Assembly: GCA_020719045.1 (NCBI GenBank)
Contig: DYQY01000002.1
Span: 70,360-134,359 of the forward strand
Direction of reading: 5' to 3'
DNA: 64,000 bases
Source of the DNA: Candidatus Termititenax sp.
Lineage (GTDB): Bacteria; Margulisbacteria; Riflemargulisbacteria; GWF2-35-9; DYQY01
The notes under the pieces are model-generated. The model was not told where the DNA came from and ran no database searches. It saw nothing but the letters and a program-made list of their open reading frames with translations. Position numbers and translations under genes: made by a program. Every line of letters starts with the position of its first letter. The first letter of the stretch is position 1. This document shows positions 18,802 to 27,075 of the stretch, in pieces.

Positions 18802-19137
18802 TTATACAGCCATTTGGAGAATTTCTTTAGTGGTTTGCACTGCAGAATTAATAACTGTCATAGCAAGGCTTAAAGAAACCGTAGCTTTCTCCATTTGAAT
18901 TATTACTTCCTCCAAAGAAACCTTACCATCGACATACTGATTTATTAACGCATCTGACTTAATTTCTTGCTGACTAACTCTATTTAATCCATCAAGTGCT
19001 TTATCTAATGCAATTTGAAACAAGTTCTCGTTTAATGTTATTTCTTCAGCAGGATTTGGTTTTAATGCATAAACATTAAAAAGATCATCTGTTTTTCCAA
19101 TCATTGCATCTTTAACTAAATTTATTCCACCAGCCAT
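18802..19137 (-). CDS. fliE: Flagellar hook-basal body protein FliE
   Basis: FliE links the MS ring to the proximal rod. The 111-residue protein has the family C-terminal segment VSLEEVIIQMEKATVSLSLAMTVINSAVQTTKEILQMAV (consensus xxDVMxAxEKAxLxLQLxVQVRNKVVxAYQEIMRMQV). Position between flgC and fliF is the conserved flgB-flgC-fliE-fliF order. Confidence 0.93.
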   Translation of the reverse strand: MAGGINLVKDAMIGKTDDLFNVYALKPNPAEEITLNENLFQIALDKALDGLNRVSQQEIKSDALINQYVDGKVSLEEVIIQMEKATVSLSLAMTVINSAVQTTKEILQMAV

Positions 19138-19139
19138 AA

Positions 19140-19577
19140 TTACTTCCCTATATTCATAATTGTTTGAGCGACCTGTTTAGCTGAACTAAAAACTGCGGCA
19201 TTTGCCTCATACATTCTTCTTGTAACTGCCATATCAGACATCTCCTGAGATAAAGAATATCCAGAAATTGCAACAAAACCATTTTCGTCAGCCATTGGAT
19301 TACCAGGATCATACACCTTTTCAGCTGAACTATTATCTTCTTTAACCTCTGAAACAAAAGGTTCATTTGTTCCAGGTAAGGTTCTTACTACCAATGATCT
19401 TCTCTTATAAGGAGTCCCGTCAGAAGACCTATATGAATTCATATTTGCAATATTTTCTGCTATAGCTTGAAGTTTTTGTTGTTGTACAATCATACCTGAA
19501 CTACTAACCCCCATCACATTAAAAACATCAGCAAAACCAACAATAGATAAACATAAAACAAATATAATGCTACGCAT
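19140..19577 (-). CDS. flgC: Proximal rod protein FlgC with signal-peptide-like N-terminus
   Basis: FlgC is a proximal rod subunit normally exported by the flagellar type III apparatus. Residues 17-145 match the family: DVFNVMGVSSSGMIVQQQKLQ, AENIANMNSYRSSDGTPYKRR, and the C-terminal MSDMAVTRRMYEANAAVF. Residues 1-16 form an extra hydrophobic stretch, MRSIIFVLCLSIVGFA, like a short Sec signal peptide; removing it would leave the ordinary FlgC start. The ATG at 19577 is supported by GGAGGA 5 nt upstream and no alternative start codon lies at the usual position. The extension therefore appears real and is odd. Confidence 0.9.
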   Translation of the reverse strand: MRSIIFVLCLSIVGFADVFNVMGVSSSGMIVQQQKLQAIAENIANMNSYRSSDGTPYKRRSLVVRTLPGTNEPFVSEVKEDNSSAEKVYDPGNPMADENGFVAISGYSLSQEMSDMAVTRRMYEANAAVFSSAKQVAQTIMNIGK

Positions 19578-19579
19578 AT

Positions 19580-19891
19580 CTATCCTCCTTTACCCAAAGT
19601 AGCAACTTTCTTTAAATTCTTAAGCTTACTTGAAAGCAAATTTGCATATGACGTTAGTTTTAAGTTGTTTTCAGCATACTTAGTCATTTCCTGATCCATC
19701 AAAGCTTCTTTATCGCCTAATTTAACTTTTGCCTTTTCTAAAGCTGAGTCAAAATCTAACTTATTAAAATTCCCAGACTCAATATTCGCAATATTGGTTG
19801 CTATGTTCTTTTGTCTTACGGAAGAAGCTTTCACGGCCTTTTCAAGGCTATCAAAAGATTGACCAAAAACTACCCCATTTAATTCAGCCAT
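19580..19891 (-). CDS. flgB: Proximal rod protein FlgB
   Basis: FlgB is the other proximal rod subunit. The 103-residue protein has the N-terminal rod motif LEKAVKASSVRQKNIATNIANIESGNFNKLDF (NIANIxTPGY-like) and a C-terminal helix LKLTSYANLLSSKLKNLK. It is shorter than the common 130-residue form. Its ribosome-binding site is a run of nine Gs ending 4 nt before the ATG. Confidence 0.9.
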   Translation of the reverse strand: MAELNGVVFGQSFDSLEKAVKASSVRQKNIATNIANIESGNFNKLDFDSALEKAKVKLGDKEALMDQEMTKYAENNLKLTSYANLLSSKLKNLKKVATLGKGG

Positions 19892-19895
19892 ATTG

Positions 19896-19904
19896 CCCCC
19901 CCCC
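19896..19904 (-). promoter_or_regulatory. G9 homopolymer as the flgB ribosome-binding site
   Basis: On the minus strand nine consecutive Gs lie 2 nt after the fliA stop and 4 nt (CAAT) before the flgB ATG, the position of the Shine-Dalgarno. G-rich sites occur elsewhere in this operon (flgG, flgI, flgH) but are shorter. Slippage in the tract would change SD spacing. Confidence 0.7.
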
Positions 19905-19906
19905 TA

Positions 19907-20686
19907 TTAAATAGACCATTTCCTACCCATCTTATAAGAAAGATTTCGTTTTAATTTATCTAATACCTTCATATGCAATCTACTTATCTTACTTTTAGAC
20001 ATTTGCATTATTTTAGATATCTCCATTTGATTCTTATTCTCATAGTAATACAGCTTAACTAATTGTTGCTCTTCAGCTGTAAGCTTAGACAATGAGTCAT
20101 GGAGATTAATTCGCTCATTAGAACGCTCTATTCTTCCAATAATTTCATCACCGACATCTTGTCTTTGAAGAACAGTAGAAATATTTTCAATATTCTCTAA
20201 AGATAACAAATAAATAATTACTGAGCTATTTAATGCTTGATACAAAGAAGCGTCTGTATCTGCCGAAACTTCACCACCCTCAGTGTTACTATCTGCCATA
20301 TCTCTAGCCAATTCCATAATTCTTTCTTTTACGCGTTCTTTGTCAACAACTTTGTTGTAGCCTGGATTCTTAGTTTTCCATTCCTTACGAATATTATCTA
20401 ATATCTCGCCTCGAATTCTATATGTAGCATATGTTCTAAAAATAGCGCCCTTTTCATTATTGTAGTTCTTCCATGCCTTCATTAAACCTTCCCAGCCAAA
20501 ACTAACCAAATCATCAAATTCCATTCCTGGAGGCAAATTACCGCCAGAAAAAATACTTGCTACAATAGTCTTAATTAAATTGATAAATTCATCTTTTTTA
20601 TCTTCTGGAATAGCTTCAACCCTTGTCTCTGCCTCAGATGCTCTATAAAGAGGATTAACCTCTACGATTTTTATCTCATCACTCAT
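19907..20686 (-). CDS. fliA: Flagellar sigma factor sigma-28 (FliA)
   Basis: The 259-residue protein is a group 3 sigma factor directing late flagellar and chemotaxis promoters. Region 2 is FDDLVSFGWEGLMKAWKNYN followed by FRTYATYRIRGEILDNIRKEW, close to the FliA consensus (FxxYAxxRIRGAMLDELR). Region 4 is LTAEEQQLVKLYYYENKNQMEISKIMQMSKSKISRLHMKVLDKLK. The region between is less conserved than usual. Its place inside the structural operon, between flgJ-like and flgB, is uncommon. No FlgM anti-sigma gene is visible nearby. Confidence 0.92.
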   Translation of the reverse strand: MSDEIKIVEVNPLYRASEAETRVEAIPEDKKDEFINLIKTIVASIFSGGNLPPGMEFDDLVSFGWEGLMKAWKNYNNEKGAIFRTYATYRIRGEILDNIRKEWKTKNPGYNKVVDKERVKERIMELARDMADSNTEGGEVSADTDASLYQALNSSVIIYLLSLENIENISTVLQRQDVGDEIIGRIERSNERINLHDSLSKLTAEEQQLVKLYYYENKNQMEISKIMQMSKSKISRLHMKVLDKLKRNLSYKMGRKWSI

Positions 20687-20689
20687 TAA

Positions 20690-20995
20690 TTACTCTCCAA
20701 AATCTAAATCTAACGTTCCACTATCTATCATTTGCTCAGCTACTTGTTGTCTAAAAATGTCATCTGTCATCATTTTAGCAACATCATCAGAAAACATTCC
20801 CTTAAACAGATTTTCTTCATCTTCATCAGCCTGAAAAATATCTCCTAATGACACTCTATTCATAAAAACCTTATCAATAAATAGCTTCGCAAACTCCCTT
20901 TTTACCTCTGCTGCTTGCTCAGTAGTAGGATTTTGTAACCTATTAGAGTCTATTATACTGGAATTCCCAATAAATGTTAAAGGGTTAACCGTCAT
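20690..20995 (-). CDS. FlgJ-like rod-binding protein without muramidase domain
   Basis: The 101-residue protein resembles the FlgJ N-terminal rod-binding domain: EQAAEVKREFAKLFIDKVFMNRV and FKGMFSDDVAKMMTDDIFRQQVAEQMIDSG (compare FExxFLxxMLKxMR and YxxMxDxQxAxxxxxxGGxGLA). Many non-proteobacterial FlgJ proteins lack the C-terminal glucosaminidase, so this is the minimal form. It follows flgI with 1-nt overlap, as flgJ does in proteobacteria. Confidence 0.8.
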   Translation of the reverse strand: MTVNPLTFIGNSSIIDSNRLQNPTTEQAAEVKREFAKLFIDKVFMNRVSLGDIFQADEDEENLFKGMFSDDVAKMMTDDIFRQQVAEQMIDSGTLDLDFGE

Positions 20996-22032
20996 TAAAT
21001 TACCTCAATTTCGGCAGTAATTGCGCCAGCAGCTTTAATTGCCTGCAAAATTGAAACCATTGTTGATGGTTTTGCACCTAATGCATTCAATGATTTAACC
21101 AAGTCTGACAAGGTATCACCATTCTGAATAACCTTAAAGTTTGTATTAGTTTCTGAAACATTTATATTTACAACGTCATAAATATCCCTATCAATCTTAA
21201 TGGAAATGTCACCATAATTTATCGCAACAGGAGATATTCTTACCTTCTCACCTATGACTATTGCACCAGTTCTCTCACTTATAACTATTTTAGCTGAAAC
21301 ATCTGGCTTTACTGAAACGTCCATAAGTTTAGCAATAAAGCCTACCTTATCTTTTTTATGCTCAGGAGACAGACGGACTTTAACAGCAGCAGGATCTGTT
21401 GTCTCGCAAAAAGCAAGTCCTGCAGCCTCAATAGCTGTACCAATCCTTGTAGCAGTTATATAATCTGGACTCTTCAAGTTAAGCACTAAATAATTTTCAT
21501 CTGTTAAAATAATAGGCACTTCTTTCTCGACAATACCTCCGTTAGAAATAATTCCTCTGTTTGATTCATTTTTCTGATATCTTATCTCACCTGACTCAGC
21601 AGAAATACCGCCAACCACAATATTACCCTGAGCTGTCATATAGGCATTCCCGTCAGCTCCAGTCAATGGTGTTAACAATAACGTACCACCTCTAAGTGAT
21701 GCAGCATCACCTATTGAAGAAACATTAACATCTAACTTTTGGCCATTCTTTGCATAAGGAGGCAACTCAGCAGTCACCATTACAGATGCCATATTTTTAC
21801 CTTGAAGGTCTTTATCATTTGGAGACAAACCCATTTTGTTTAGTAAGTTCTTCATGGACTTCTGTGTCATAAGAACCCTTGGGGAATCACCTGTGTTCTT
21901 AAGACCTACAACTAAACCATAGCCCATAATCATATTTGATCTGGCATTCTCTAAATAAACTAATTCCTTTATCCTTGTTTGAGTTGCGAAAATACTACAT
22001 GATAACAAAAGCAGAATAATATAGTTTTTCAT
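20995..22032 (-). CDS. flgI: Flagellar P-ring protein FlgI
   Basis: FlgI forms the periplasmic P-ring bushing around the rod and is restricted to diderms. The 345-residue protein has a Sec signal peptide (IILLLLSCSIFA), then RIKELVYLENARSNMIMGYGLVVGLKNTGDS, GKNMASVMVTAELPPYAKNGQKLDVNVSSIGDAASLRGGTLLLTPL and the C-terminal GDTLSDLVKSLNALGAKPSTMVSILQAIKAAGAITAEIEVI, all diagnostic. Confidence 0.97.
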   Translation of the reverse strand: MKNYIILLLLSCSIFATQTRIKELVYLENARSNMIMGYGLVVGLKNTGDSPRVLMTQKSMKNLLNKMGLSPNDKDLQGKNMASVMVTAELPPYAKNGQKLDVNVSSIGDAASLRGGTLLLTPLTGADGNAYMTAQGNIVVGGISAESGEIRYQKNESNRGIISNGGIVEKEVPIILTDENYLVLNLKSPDYITATRIGTAIEAAGLAFCETTDPAAVKVRLSPEHKKDKVGFIAKLMDVSVKPDVSAKIVISERTGAIVIGEKVRISPVAINYGDISIKIDRDIYDVVNINVSETNTNFKVIQNGDTLSDLVKSLNALGAKPSTMVSILQAIKAAGAITAEIEVI

Positions 22033-22041
22033 TTTAACCCC

Positions 22042-22632
22042 CTAAAAAATCCAATCAAGCATCTGAGCAAAAAATCCTTTTTCCTGATCACGAGAAACAT
22101 TTCCATATCCCTTTAACTTAAGTACAACATTAGAGATTTTGGATGAGTTAATTGAATTATCTGGCAAAATGTCGACTTTTCGAACAATTCCTTCTAATGA
22201 AATCTCTTCTTCCTCGTTATTAATTATAATTGTCTTTGAGCCTCTAATATAAAACTGATTTCCATCAACCTTATAAATTGTTGCAGTAAGTGCTCCTTGT
22301 AATTTACTAGAGCGACCAGTACTTCCACTTCCAGTGAATCTATTCTCAGCTGAATAGCCAAAACCACCCTGATTATCAGAAGACTTACCAGTGTCCAAAT
22401 AACTAGCTGCCTGTGACCAGCTTAAGTCCGCATCACCCTTAATTCCAGTATCTCTTCTAAGTTGAGTATTTGCTTTCTGACTTGCGATATGATACTCGTC
22501 TATATTAATAAGAAGAATATCTCCTACATTCTTTGCCATAACAGAACCATATGGGTTCTGACTTTCTTCATTCCACAACGAGCCAGCAAAAAGGAATGAA
22601 CCTAATATAATTAACAACAAATACTTTTTCAT
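22042..22632 (-). CDS. flgH: Flagellar L-ring protein FlgH, no lipobox cysteine
   Basis: FlgH forms the outer-membrane L ring. The 196-residue protein has a signal sequence (YLLLIILGSFLFAGSLW), then SVMAKNVGDILLINIDE, the NRFTGSGSTGRSSKLQGALTATI core and GNQFYIRGSKTIIINNEEEEISLEGIVR. FlgH is usually a lipoprotein with Cys after the signal; here the equivalent region reads LFAGSLW without Cys, so it is probably a soluble mature protein or anchored differently. The end GFFAQMLDWIF matches the family. Confidence 0.95.
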   Translation of the reverse strand: MKKYLLLIILGSFLFAGSLWNEESQNPYGSVMAKNVGDILLINIDEYHIASQKANTQLRRDTGIKGDADLSWSQAASYLDTGKSSDNQGGFGYSAENRFTGSGSTGRSSKLQGALTATIYKVDGNQFYIRGSKTIIINNEEEEISLEGIVRKVDILPDNSINSSKISNVVLKLKGYGNVSRDQEKGFFAQMLDWIF

Positions 22633-22659
22633 TTCCCCCTGCCCCCTTTTCTAAAACAA

Positions 22660-23016
22660 CTATCTGTTAATACTAACTATCTGGTTGTCCTCCCCTAAAA
22701 GAACTTTCAATGGCGAATAGCCATTTGCTTCAGCTTCTTCCATCATGCCATAAGTCATTATTATTATTACATCACCTTTTTCAGCAAGCCTTGCTGCTGC
22801 ACCATTAAGTGTTATCTCTCCTTGTTTATTACCTTTAATCGCATAGGTAATAAACCTTTCACCATTATTTACATTAACAACATGCACTTGCTCGTATTCA
22901 GAAATATTAGCCTGCTTTAGCAAGTCCTCATAGATGGTGATACTTCCTTCATAAGCAATATTCTTATCCACCACTGTTGCTCTATGAATTTTTGATTTTA
23001 AAATATTTATAAGCAT
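22660..23016 (-). CDS. panD: Aspartate 1-decarboxylase PanD
   Basis: PanD makes beta-alanine from aspartate for pantothenate and CoA, using a pyruvoyl group formed by self-cleavage. The 118-residue chain has KSKIHRATVVDKNIAYEGSITI with the Gly-Ser processing site in EGS, VHVVNVNNGERFITYAI and LNGAAARLAEKGDVIIIMTYG. All expected residues are present. It lies between flgA and flgH, overlapping flgA by 1 nt, so it is transcribed with flagellar genes and away from any other pantothenate gene in the window. Confidence 0.95.
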   Translation of the reverse strand: MLINILKSKIHRATVVDKNIAYEGSITIYEDLLKQANISEYEQVHVVNVNNGERFITYAIKGNKQGEITLNGAAARLAEKGDVIIIMTYGMMEEAEANGYSPLKVLLGEDNQIVSINR

Positions 23017-23717
23017 TAATAAATTTCTACCTCCACATTTTTACTGTCTACAACCCTTGCCTCAAGAGTTTTCCCAGTCTGCTTATTAAGCACCTTAATT
23101 GTACTACCTAAGCTTCCGTTTTTCAACGAAACACCTGGCATTGAAATACTAACCCTACCTACTCTAGAATTTATGCTACATTCATCATTAATTTTTATAG
23201 CATCTTGCTCCTTTACATCATATTTATAAAAGACATTACCCTTTGTCTTATAAAAAACATTCTCTTTACCAGCTATATCTGTAATCTTTCCAATCACTTG
23301 CTGTGACACATCTCTAAGCGGTTTCCAATCTAAAACCAACATATCTTTCGAAATAATATCGCCTTTATTTATTACACCCATGGCAACCGGGACAAGCACA
23401 CTAACTTCAAGATAAAAAGGAATCTTTCTTAAAAGCAAGTGATTACTGCCTAACAAATCCAGTTCATTATATCCAACATCATATCTGCTTGGAAAAACCA
23501 ATTTTCCTTCAGGCATATCTTCAACCTTTACTGAAAAAGTAACAGGCACATCAAGATATGAATAGTAATCACTAATGCTTGCAGAAAGTTCAGCCTGATT
23601 AACAGCTAATGCAAAGGTAAAAATCAAACACAAAAAGCTAAATCTAAGATCTAGCAATTTCTGTAGCTGATTTAAGCATATTTTCGCCAGATTGAATTGC
23701 TTTTGAAATAACATCAA
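23016..23717 (-). CDS. flgA: Flagella basal body P-ring formation protein FlgA
   Basis: FlgA is the periplasmic chaperone for P-ring assembly. From about residue 23 the protein reads as a signal peptide (LRFSFLCLIFTFALAVNQAE) followed by two SAF-like domains; VLVPVAMGVINKGDIISKDMLVLDWKPLRD and SINSRVGRVSISMPGVSLKNGSLGSTIKVLNKQTGKTLEARVVD are typical. The ATG at 23717 overlaps flgG by 74 nt and gives an unlikely N-terminus. An in-frame TTG near 23657 would place the signal peptide correctly; the start is uncertain. Confidence 0.88.
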   Translation of the reverse strand: MMLFQKQFNLAKICLNQLQKLLDLRFSFLCLIFTFALAVNQAELSASISDYYSYLDVPVTFSVKVEDMPEGKLVFPSRYDVGYNELDLLGSNHLLLRKIPFYLEVSVLVPVAMGVINKGDIISKDMLVLDWKPLRDVSQQVIGKITDIAGKENVFYKTKGNVFYKYDVKEQDAIKINDECSINSRVGRVSISMPGVSLKNGSLGSTIKVLNKQTGKTLEARVVDSKNVEVEIY

Positions 23718-24432
23718 ACGCTCTCTGTGTTATAAGCATCTCCATCATGGAGCCTATAATATCAACATTACTTGATTCAATGGCAAATTGTGAAATAGTA
23801 CCAAGATTATCCTCACCAGGGTTACTTACCATTGCCTCACCAGAAGCAGCTGTCTGCTTAAATAGGTTGTTTCCAACACTCTCCAGCCCAGCAGGGTTAG
23901 TAAACTTTGCAAGCCTTATTTGCCCAACAAACCTTTCTTGAGTTTCTTGGCTCATTGTAATAAACACATTACCATCAGGAGCAACCCTTACTGTTTTCGT
24001 TCCATCTGGAATGGTTATTCCTGGCTCTAAAATATTTCCATTAGGGTCAACCAATTGACCTCTACTATCTAAATTTAAATTTCCAGCTCTACCGTATGCT
24101 ACTTCTGAGTTTGGCAACTGAAAAATAAAAAACCCATTACCATTAATTGCTAAATCAAACTCATTATTAGTTACAGAAATTGTACCTTGGCTAAAATCTT
24201 TTGGCGTAGCAACTATTTTAACTCCAGCACCTAACTCAATATTAGATGGTTTATTGAATTCATCCAAGCGCTGTACTGCTCTATCTAAAACCTGTGGGAA
24301 AATATTTTCCATGTCCGTTCTTGTTGACTTGTAACCAATTGTCTTTGAGTTTGAAATATTGTTAGTGATATTTATCATATCCTTTTCCAAGGCAGTCATA
24401 CCTGTTGCACCAACGAAGAATTGTCTAATCAT
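23644..24432 (-). CDS. flgG: Distal rod protein FlgG
   Basis: FlgG builds the distal rod. The 262-residue protein has the standard N-terminus (FFVGATGMTALEKDMINITNNISNSKTIGYKSTRT), the central LGAGVKIVATPKDFSQGTISVTNNEFDLAINGNGFF and the C-terminal SNVDIIGSMMEMLITQRAFDVISKAIQSGENML. It opens the flagellar operon, with GGGGGT 5 nt before the ATG. A separate flgF is not adjacent, so one FlgG-type protein may serve both rod positions or flgF lies elsewhere. Confidence 0.95.
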   Translation of the reverse strand: MIRQFFVGATGMTALEKDMINITNNISNSKTIGYKSTRTDMENIFPQVLDRAVQRLDEFNKPSNIELGAGVKIVATPKDFSQGTISVTNNEFDLAINGNGFFIFQLPNSEVAYGRAGNLNLDSRGQLVDPNGNILEPGITIPDGTKTVRVAPDGNVFITMSQETQERFVGQIRLAKFTNPAGLESVGNNLFKQTAASGEAMVSNPGEDNLGTISQFAIESSNVDIIGSMMEMLITQRAFDVISKAIQSGENMLKSATEIARS

Positions 24433-24459
24433 AAAATACCCCCAGTTTATTATTGAAAC

Positions 24460-24477
24460 GCTAATTCAAATATTAGC
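24460..24477. promoter_or_regulatory. Inverted repeat upstream of flgG
   Basis: A perfect 6-bp inverted repeat (GCTAAT, 6-nt spacer, ATTAGC) lies 28 nt before the flgG start, the only candidate regulatory structure in the 89-bp gap preceding the flagellar operon. I see no convincing sigma-28 or sigma-54 promoter here. Operator function is a guess. Confidence 0.3.
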
Positions 24478-24521
24478 CGCTTTTATATACTCAGACAATA
24501 GAAAGAAAAAAAAGTTTCAAA

Positions 24522-25022
24522 TTATTTATAACTAACAACTACAGGAAACTTTTCTACCTCTAATCTATAAATAGCTTCTGGCCCTAACTCAGAAAAAGCA
24601 ACACATTCCATCTTCTTTATCCTATCCGCTAAATACGCACCAGCCCCACCAATTGTAGAGAAATAAATAGCATGATTCGCTCTAATGGAGTTCTTTACTT
24701 CCTCTGAACGTTTACCTTTACCAATCATTACCTTTAATCCTTTTTCCAAAAGAAGAGGCGTGAATTTATCCATCCTTGAACTAGTAGTTGGGCCAGCTGA
24801 CCCACAAACAACTCCAGCTCTTGCAGGAGTTGGTCCCATATAATAAATAGACGAAAGACTAAAGCCTAAAGATAAAAGATTTCCTTCTCTTTCAAGTATT
24901 TCTATAATCCTCTGATGAGTATTATCTCTAGCAGAATAAATTGTTCCTGACAAATAAACAAACTCACCTAAAGTTAAACTACTAATATCTTCATTTGTTA
25001 AAGGTAATTTTAATTCTTTCAT
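24522..25022 (-). CDS. Fumarate hydratase class I, beta subunit
   Basis: The 166-residue protein is the C-terminal (beta) half of two-subunit class I fumarase or tartrate dehydratase, interconverting fumarate and malate. It has LSGTIYSARDNTHQRI (residues 25-40), GPTPARAGVVCGSAGPTTSSRMD and the IGKG/GGAGAYLADRI blocks. It follows the alpha subunit by 3 nt. Split subunits are common in Clostridia, thermophiles and archaea. Fumarase is favoured over tartrate dehydratase because icd and argH are nearby. Confidence 0.9.
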   Translation of the reverse strand: MKELKLPLTNEDISSLTLGEFVYLSGTIYSARDNTHQRIIEILEREGNLLSLGFSLSSIYYMGPTPARAGVVCGSAGPTTSSRMDKFTPLLLEKGLKVMIGKGKRSEEVKNSIRANHAIYFSTIGGAGAYLADRIKKMECVAFSELGPEAIYRLEVEKFPVVVSYK

Positions 25023-25025
25023 AAT

Positions 25026-25856
25026 CTACAACTTCACAACACAATGCCTTGAACTATGACAACCTACATTTAAAGCAACAGGCATAGAAGCAATATGACA
25101 TGGAGCTATTTCTATAAAAACATCCATGGCAGTTAACTTACCTCCGAACCCACCAACACCTATACCAAGAGAATTAACTTCTTCTAAAATCCTCTGCTCT
25201 AATAATGAATACCTCTGAACTGAACTTCGCTCACCTATTTTACGAAAAAGAGCTTTTTTGGCTAACATGGCACTTTTCTCCATATCTCCACCAATACCTA
25301 TACCAAGTATGAGTGGTGGACAACAGTTCATGCCCTTCTCCTTTATCCTTGCTACAACTTTATCAACAATCCCTTGCTCACCGTCAGCTGGGTCTAGCAT
25401 CCATAAAGCAGAAGCATTCTCGCTACCTCCACCCTTTGACATTATTTGTAGCTCAAAACCATCACCATCAACTAGCTCTACATGCACAATTGCAGGCGTA
25501 TTATCTTCTGTATTAACTCTATTAATAGGGTCAACTACCACAGACTTTCGAAGATAATTTTCTAAATATCCTTTTTTTACTGCTATATTAATTGATTCTT
25601 CTAAGCTCTTATCTAGTTTTACTTCTACTCCAACTTTAGCAAATACAATAACAATCCCAGTATCCTGACATAAAGCAATTTGCTTCTTATTAGCTATATC
25701 TGAATTTTCAATTAGTATATTTAAGAAGTCTTTCTCTGGACTATCAACCTTAGCAGTCTTAAAACAACTTAAGATATTATCGTCTATCTTAAAGTTAATC
25801 TCAGAAACTCTTTTTGAAACAACTTCAATTATTGTATCTGAGTTAATATGTCTCAT
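25026..25856 (-). CDS. Fumarate hydratase class I, alpha subunit
   Basis: The 276-residue alpha subunit carries the oxygen-sensitive [4Fe-4S] cluster. Likely ligand cysteines are in LCQDTGIVIVF, MNCCPPLILGIGIGGD and VGCHSSRHC. GGGSENAS and GVGGFGGKLTAMDV are also characteristic. It begins 2 nt after icd and precedes the beta subunit, giving icd-fumA-fumB transcription behind the UPF0182 gene. An oxygen-labile fumarase suggests an anaerobic or microaerobic habit. Confidence 0.92.
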   Translation of the reverse strand: MRHINSDTIIEVVSKRVSEINFKIDDNILSCFKTAKVDSPEKDFLNILIENSDIANKKQIALCQDTGIVIVFAKVGVEVKLDKSLEESINIAVKKGYLENYLRKSVVVDPINRVNTEDNTPAIVHVELVDGDGFELQIMSKGGGSENASALWMLDPADGEQGIVDKVVARIKEKGMNCCPPLILGIGIGGDMEKSAMLAKKALFRKIGERSSVQRYSLLEQRILEEVNSLGIGVGGFGGKLTAMDVFIEIAPCHIASMPVALNVGCHSSRHCVVKL

Positions 25857-25858
25857 TT

Positions 25859-27073
25859 TTACATATTACGACATAATTCGTCAGAGAATGCAGAAGTAGA
25901 TAATTCTGTAGCACCATCCATTAACCTTGCAAGATCATAAGTAACTAATTTAGAGGAAATAGTCTTTTCCATTGCATTAATTATTAGTTTGCCTGCTTCT
26001 TGCCAACCAAGGTAATCAAGCATCATAACTGCAGATAAAATTAGTGAAGATGGATTTACCTTATCGAGATTCGCATATTTTGGAGCTGTTCCATGTGTAG
26101 CCTCAAATAAAGCTACTCCACTGGAATAATTAATATTAGCACCTGGAGCGATACCAATACCACCAACACAAGCTGCTAATGCATCAGAAATATAATCACC
26201 ATTTAAGTTAAGTGTAGCAATAACATCGTAGTCTTCTGGACGTAATAAAATCTGTTGCAAGAATGCATCTGCAATAGCATCTTTAATCACAATATCTTTA
26301 CCATTTGTTGGATTCTTTATCTTCATCCATGGACCATTATCAATTAATTCTGCACCAAACTCTTCTTTTGCTACCTGATAGCCCCAATCTCTAAAAGCAC
26401 CTTCAGTAAACTTCATAATATTACCTTTATGAACAATAGTTACAGAGCTTCTGTCTTGTTCTATAGCATAAACAATAGCAGCTCTAACCAGTCTAGATGT
26501 TCCCTCTTTGGAAACAGGTTTAATACCAATACCAGATGATTCTGGAAATCTTATCTTAGTTACTTTCATCTCGTTCTGTAAGAAGTCGATTACCTTCTTA
26601 ACCTCTGGAGTACCACAAGCCCATTCAACACCAGCATATATATCTTCTGTGTTTTCTCTAAAGATGACCATATCTGTAAGCTCTGGTCTCTTAAGTGGAG
26701 ATGGCACACCTTGAAAATACCTTACTGGCCTTAGACAAACATAAAGGTCTAAAACTTGTCTAAGCGTAACATTCAAACTTCTAATACCGCCACCAACAGG
26801 AGTTGTAAGTGGTCCTTTAATTGAAACAACATATTCTTCTATCTTCTTAAGTGTATCCTCTGGAAGCCATTCACCTTTTTCTTTAAGAGCTTTCTCTCCA
26901 GCAAATACTTCAAGCCACTCTATTTTCTTGCCAATTTTTGCACAAGCAAAATCAACAACTTGCTTCATTGATTTGGTAATATCTGCACCAATACCATCGC
27001 CTTCGATGTAAGGGATAATAACTTCATCTGGAACTACTAATTTAGAATCTTTTACGACTATCTTACTTGCCAT
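25859..27073 (-). CDS. icd: Isocitrate dehydrogenase
   Basis: The 404-residue enzyme oxidatively decarboxylates isocitrate to 2-oxoglutarate. The N-terminal [22 protein letters not shown], substrate loop [33 protein letters not shown] (Ser and Arg contacts), [19 protein letters not shown] and the metal-binding [12 protein letters not shown] are present. Nucleotide specificity is probably NADP, judging by overall resemblance to the E. coli enzyme, but I did not align the pocket. It lies 2 nt after the UPF0182 gene. Confidence 0.95.
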   Translation of the reverse strand: MASKIVVKDSKLVVPDEVIIPYIEGDGIGADITKSMKQVVDFACAKIGKKIEWLEVFAGEKALKEKGEWLPEDTLKKIEEYVVSIKGPLTTPVGGGIRSLNVTLRQVLDLYVCLRPVRYFQGVPSPLKRPELTDMVIFRENTEDIYAGVEWACGTPEVKKVIDFLQNEMKVTKIRFPESSGIGIKPVSKEGTSRLVRAAIVYAIEQDRSSVTIVHKGNIMKFTEGAFRDWGYQVAKEEFGAELIDNGPWMKIKNPTNGKDIVIKDAIADAFLQQILLRPEDYDVIATLNLNGDYISDALAACVGGIGIAPGANINYSSGVALFEATHGTAPKYANLDKVNPSSLILSAVMMLDYLGWQEAGKLIINAMEKTISSKLVTYDLARLMDGATELSTSAFSDELCRNM

Positions 27074-27075
27074 GA

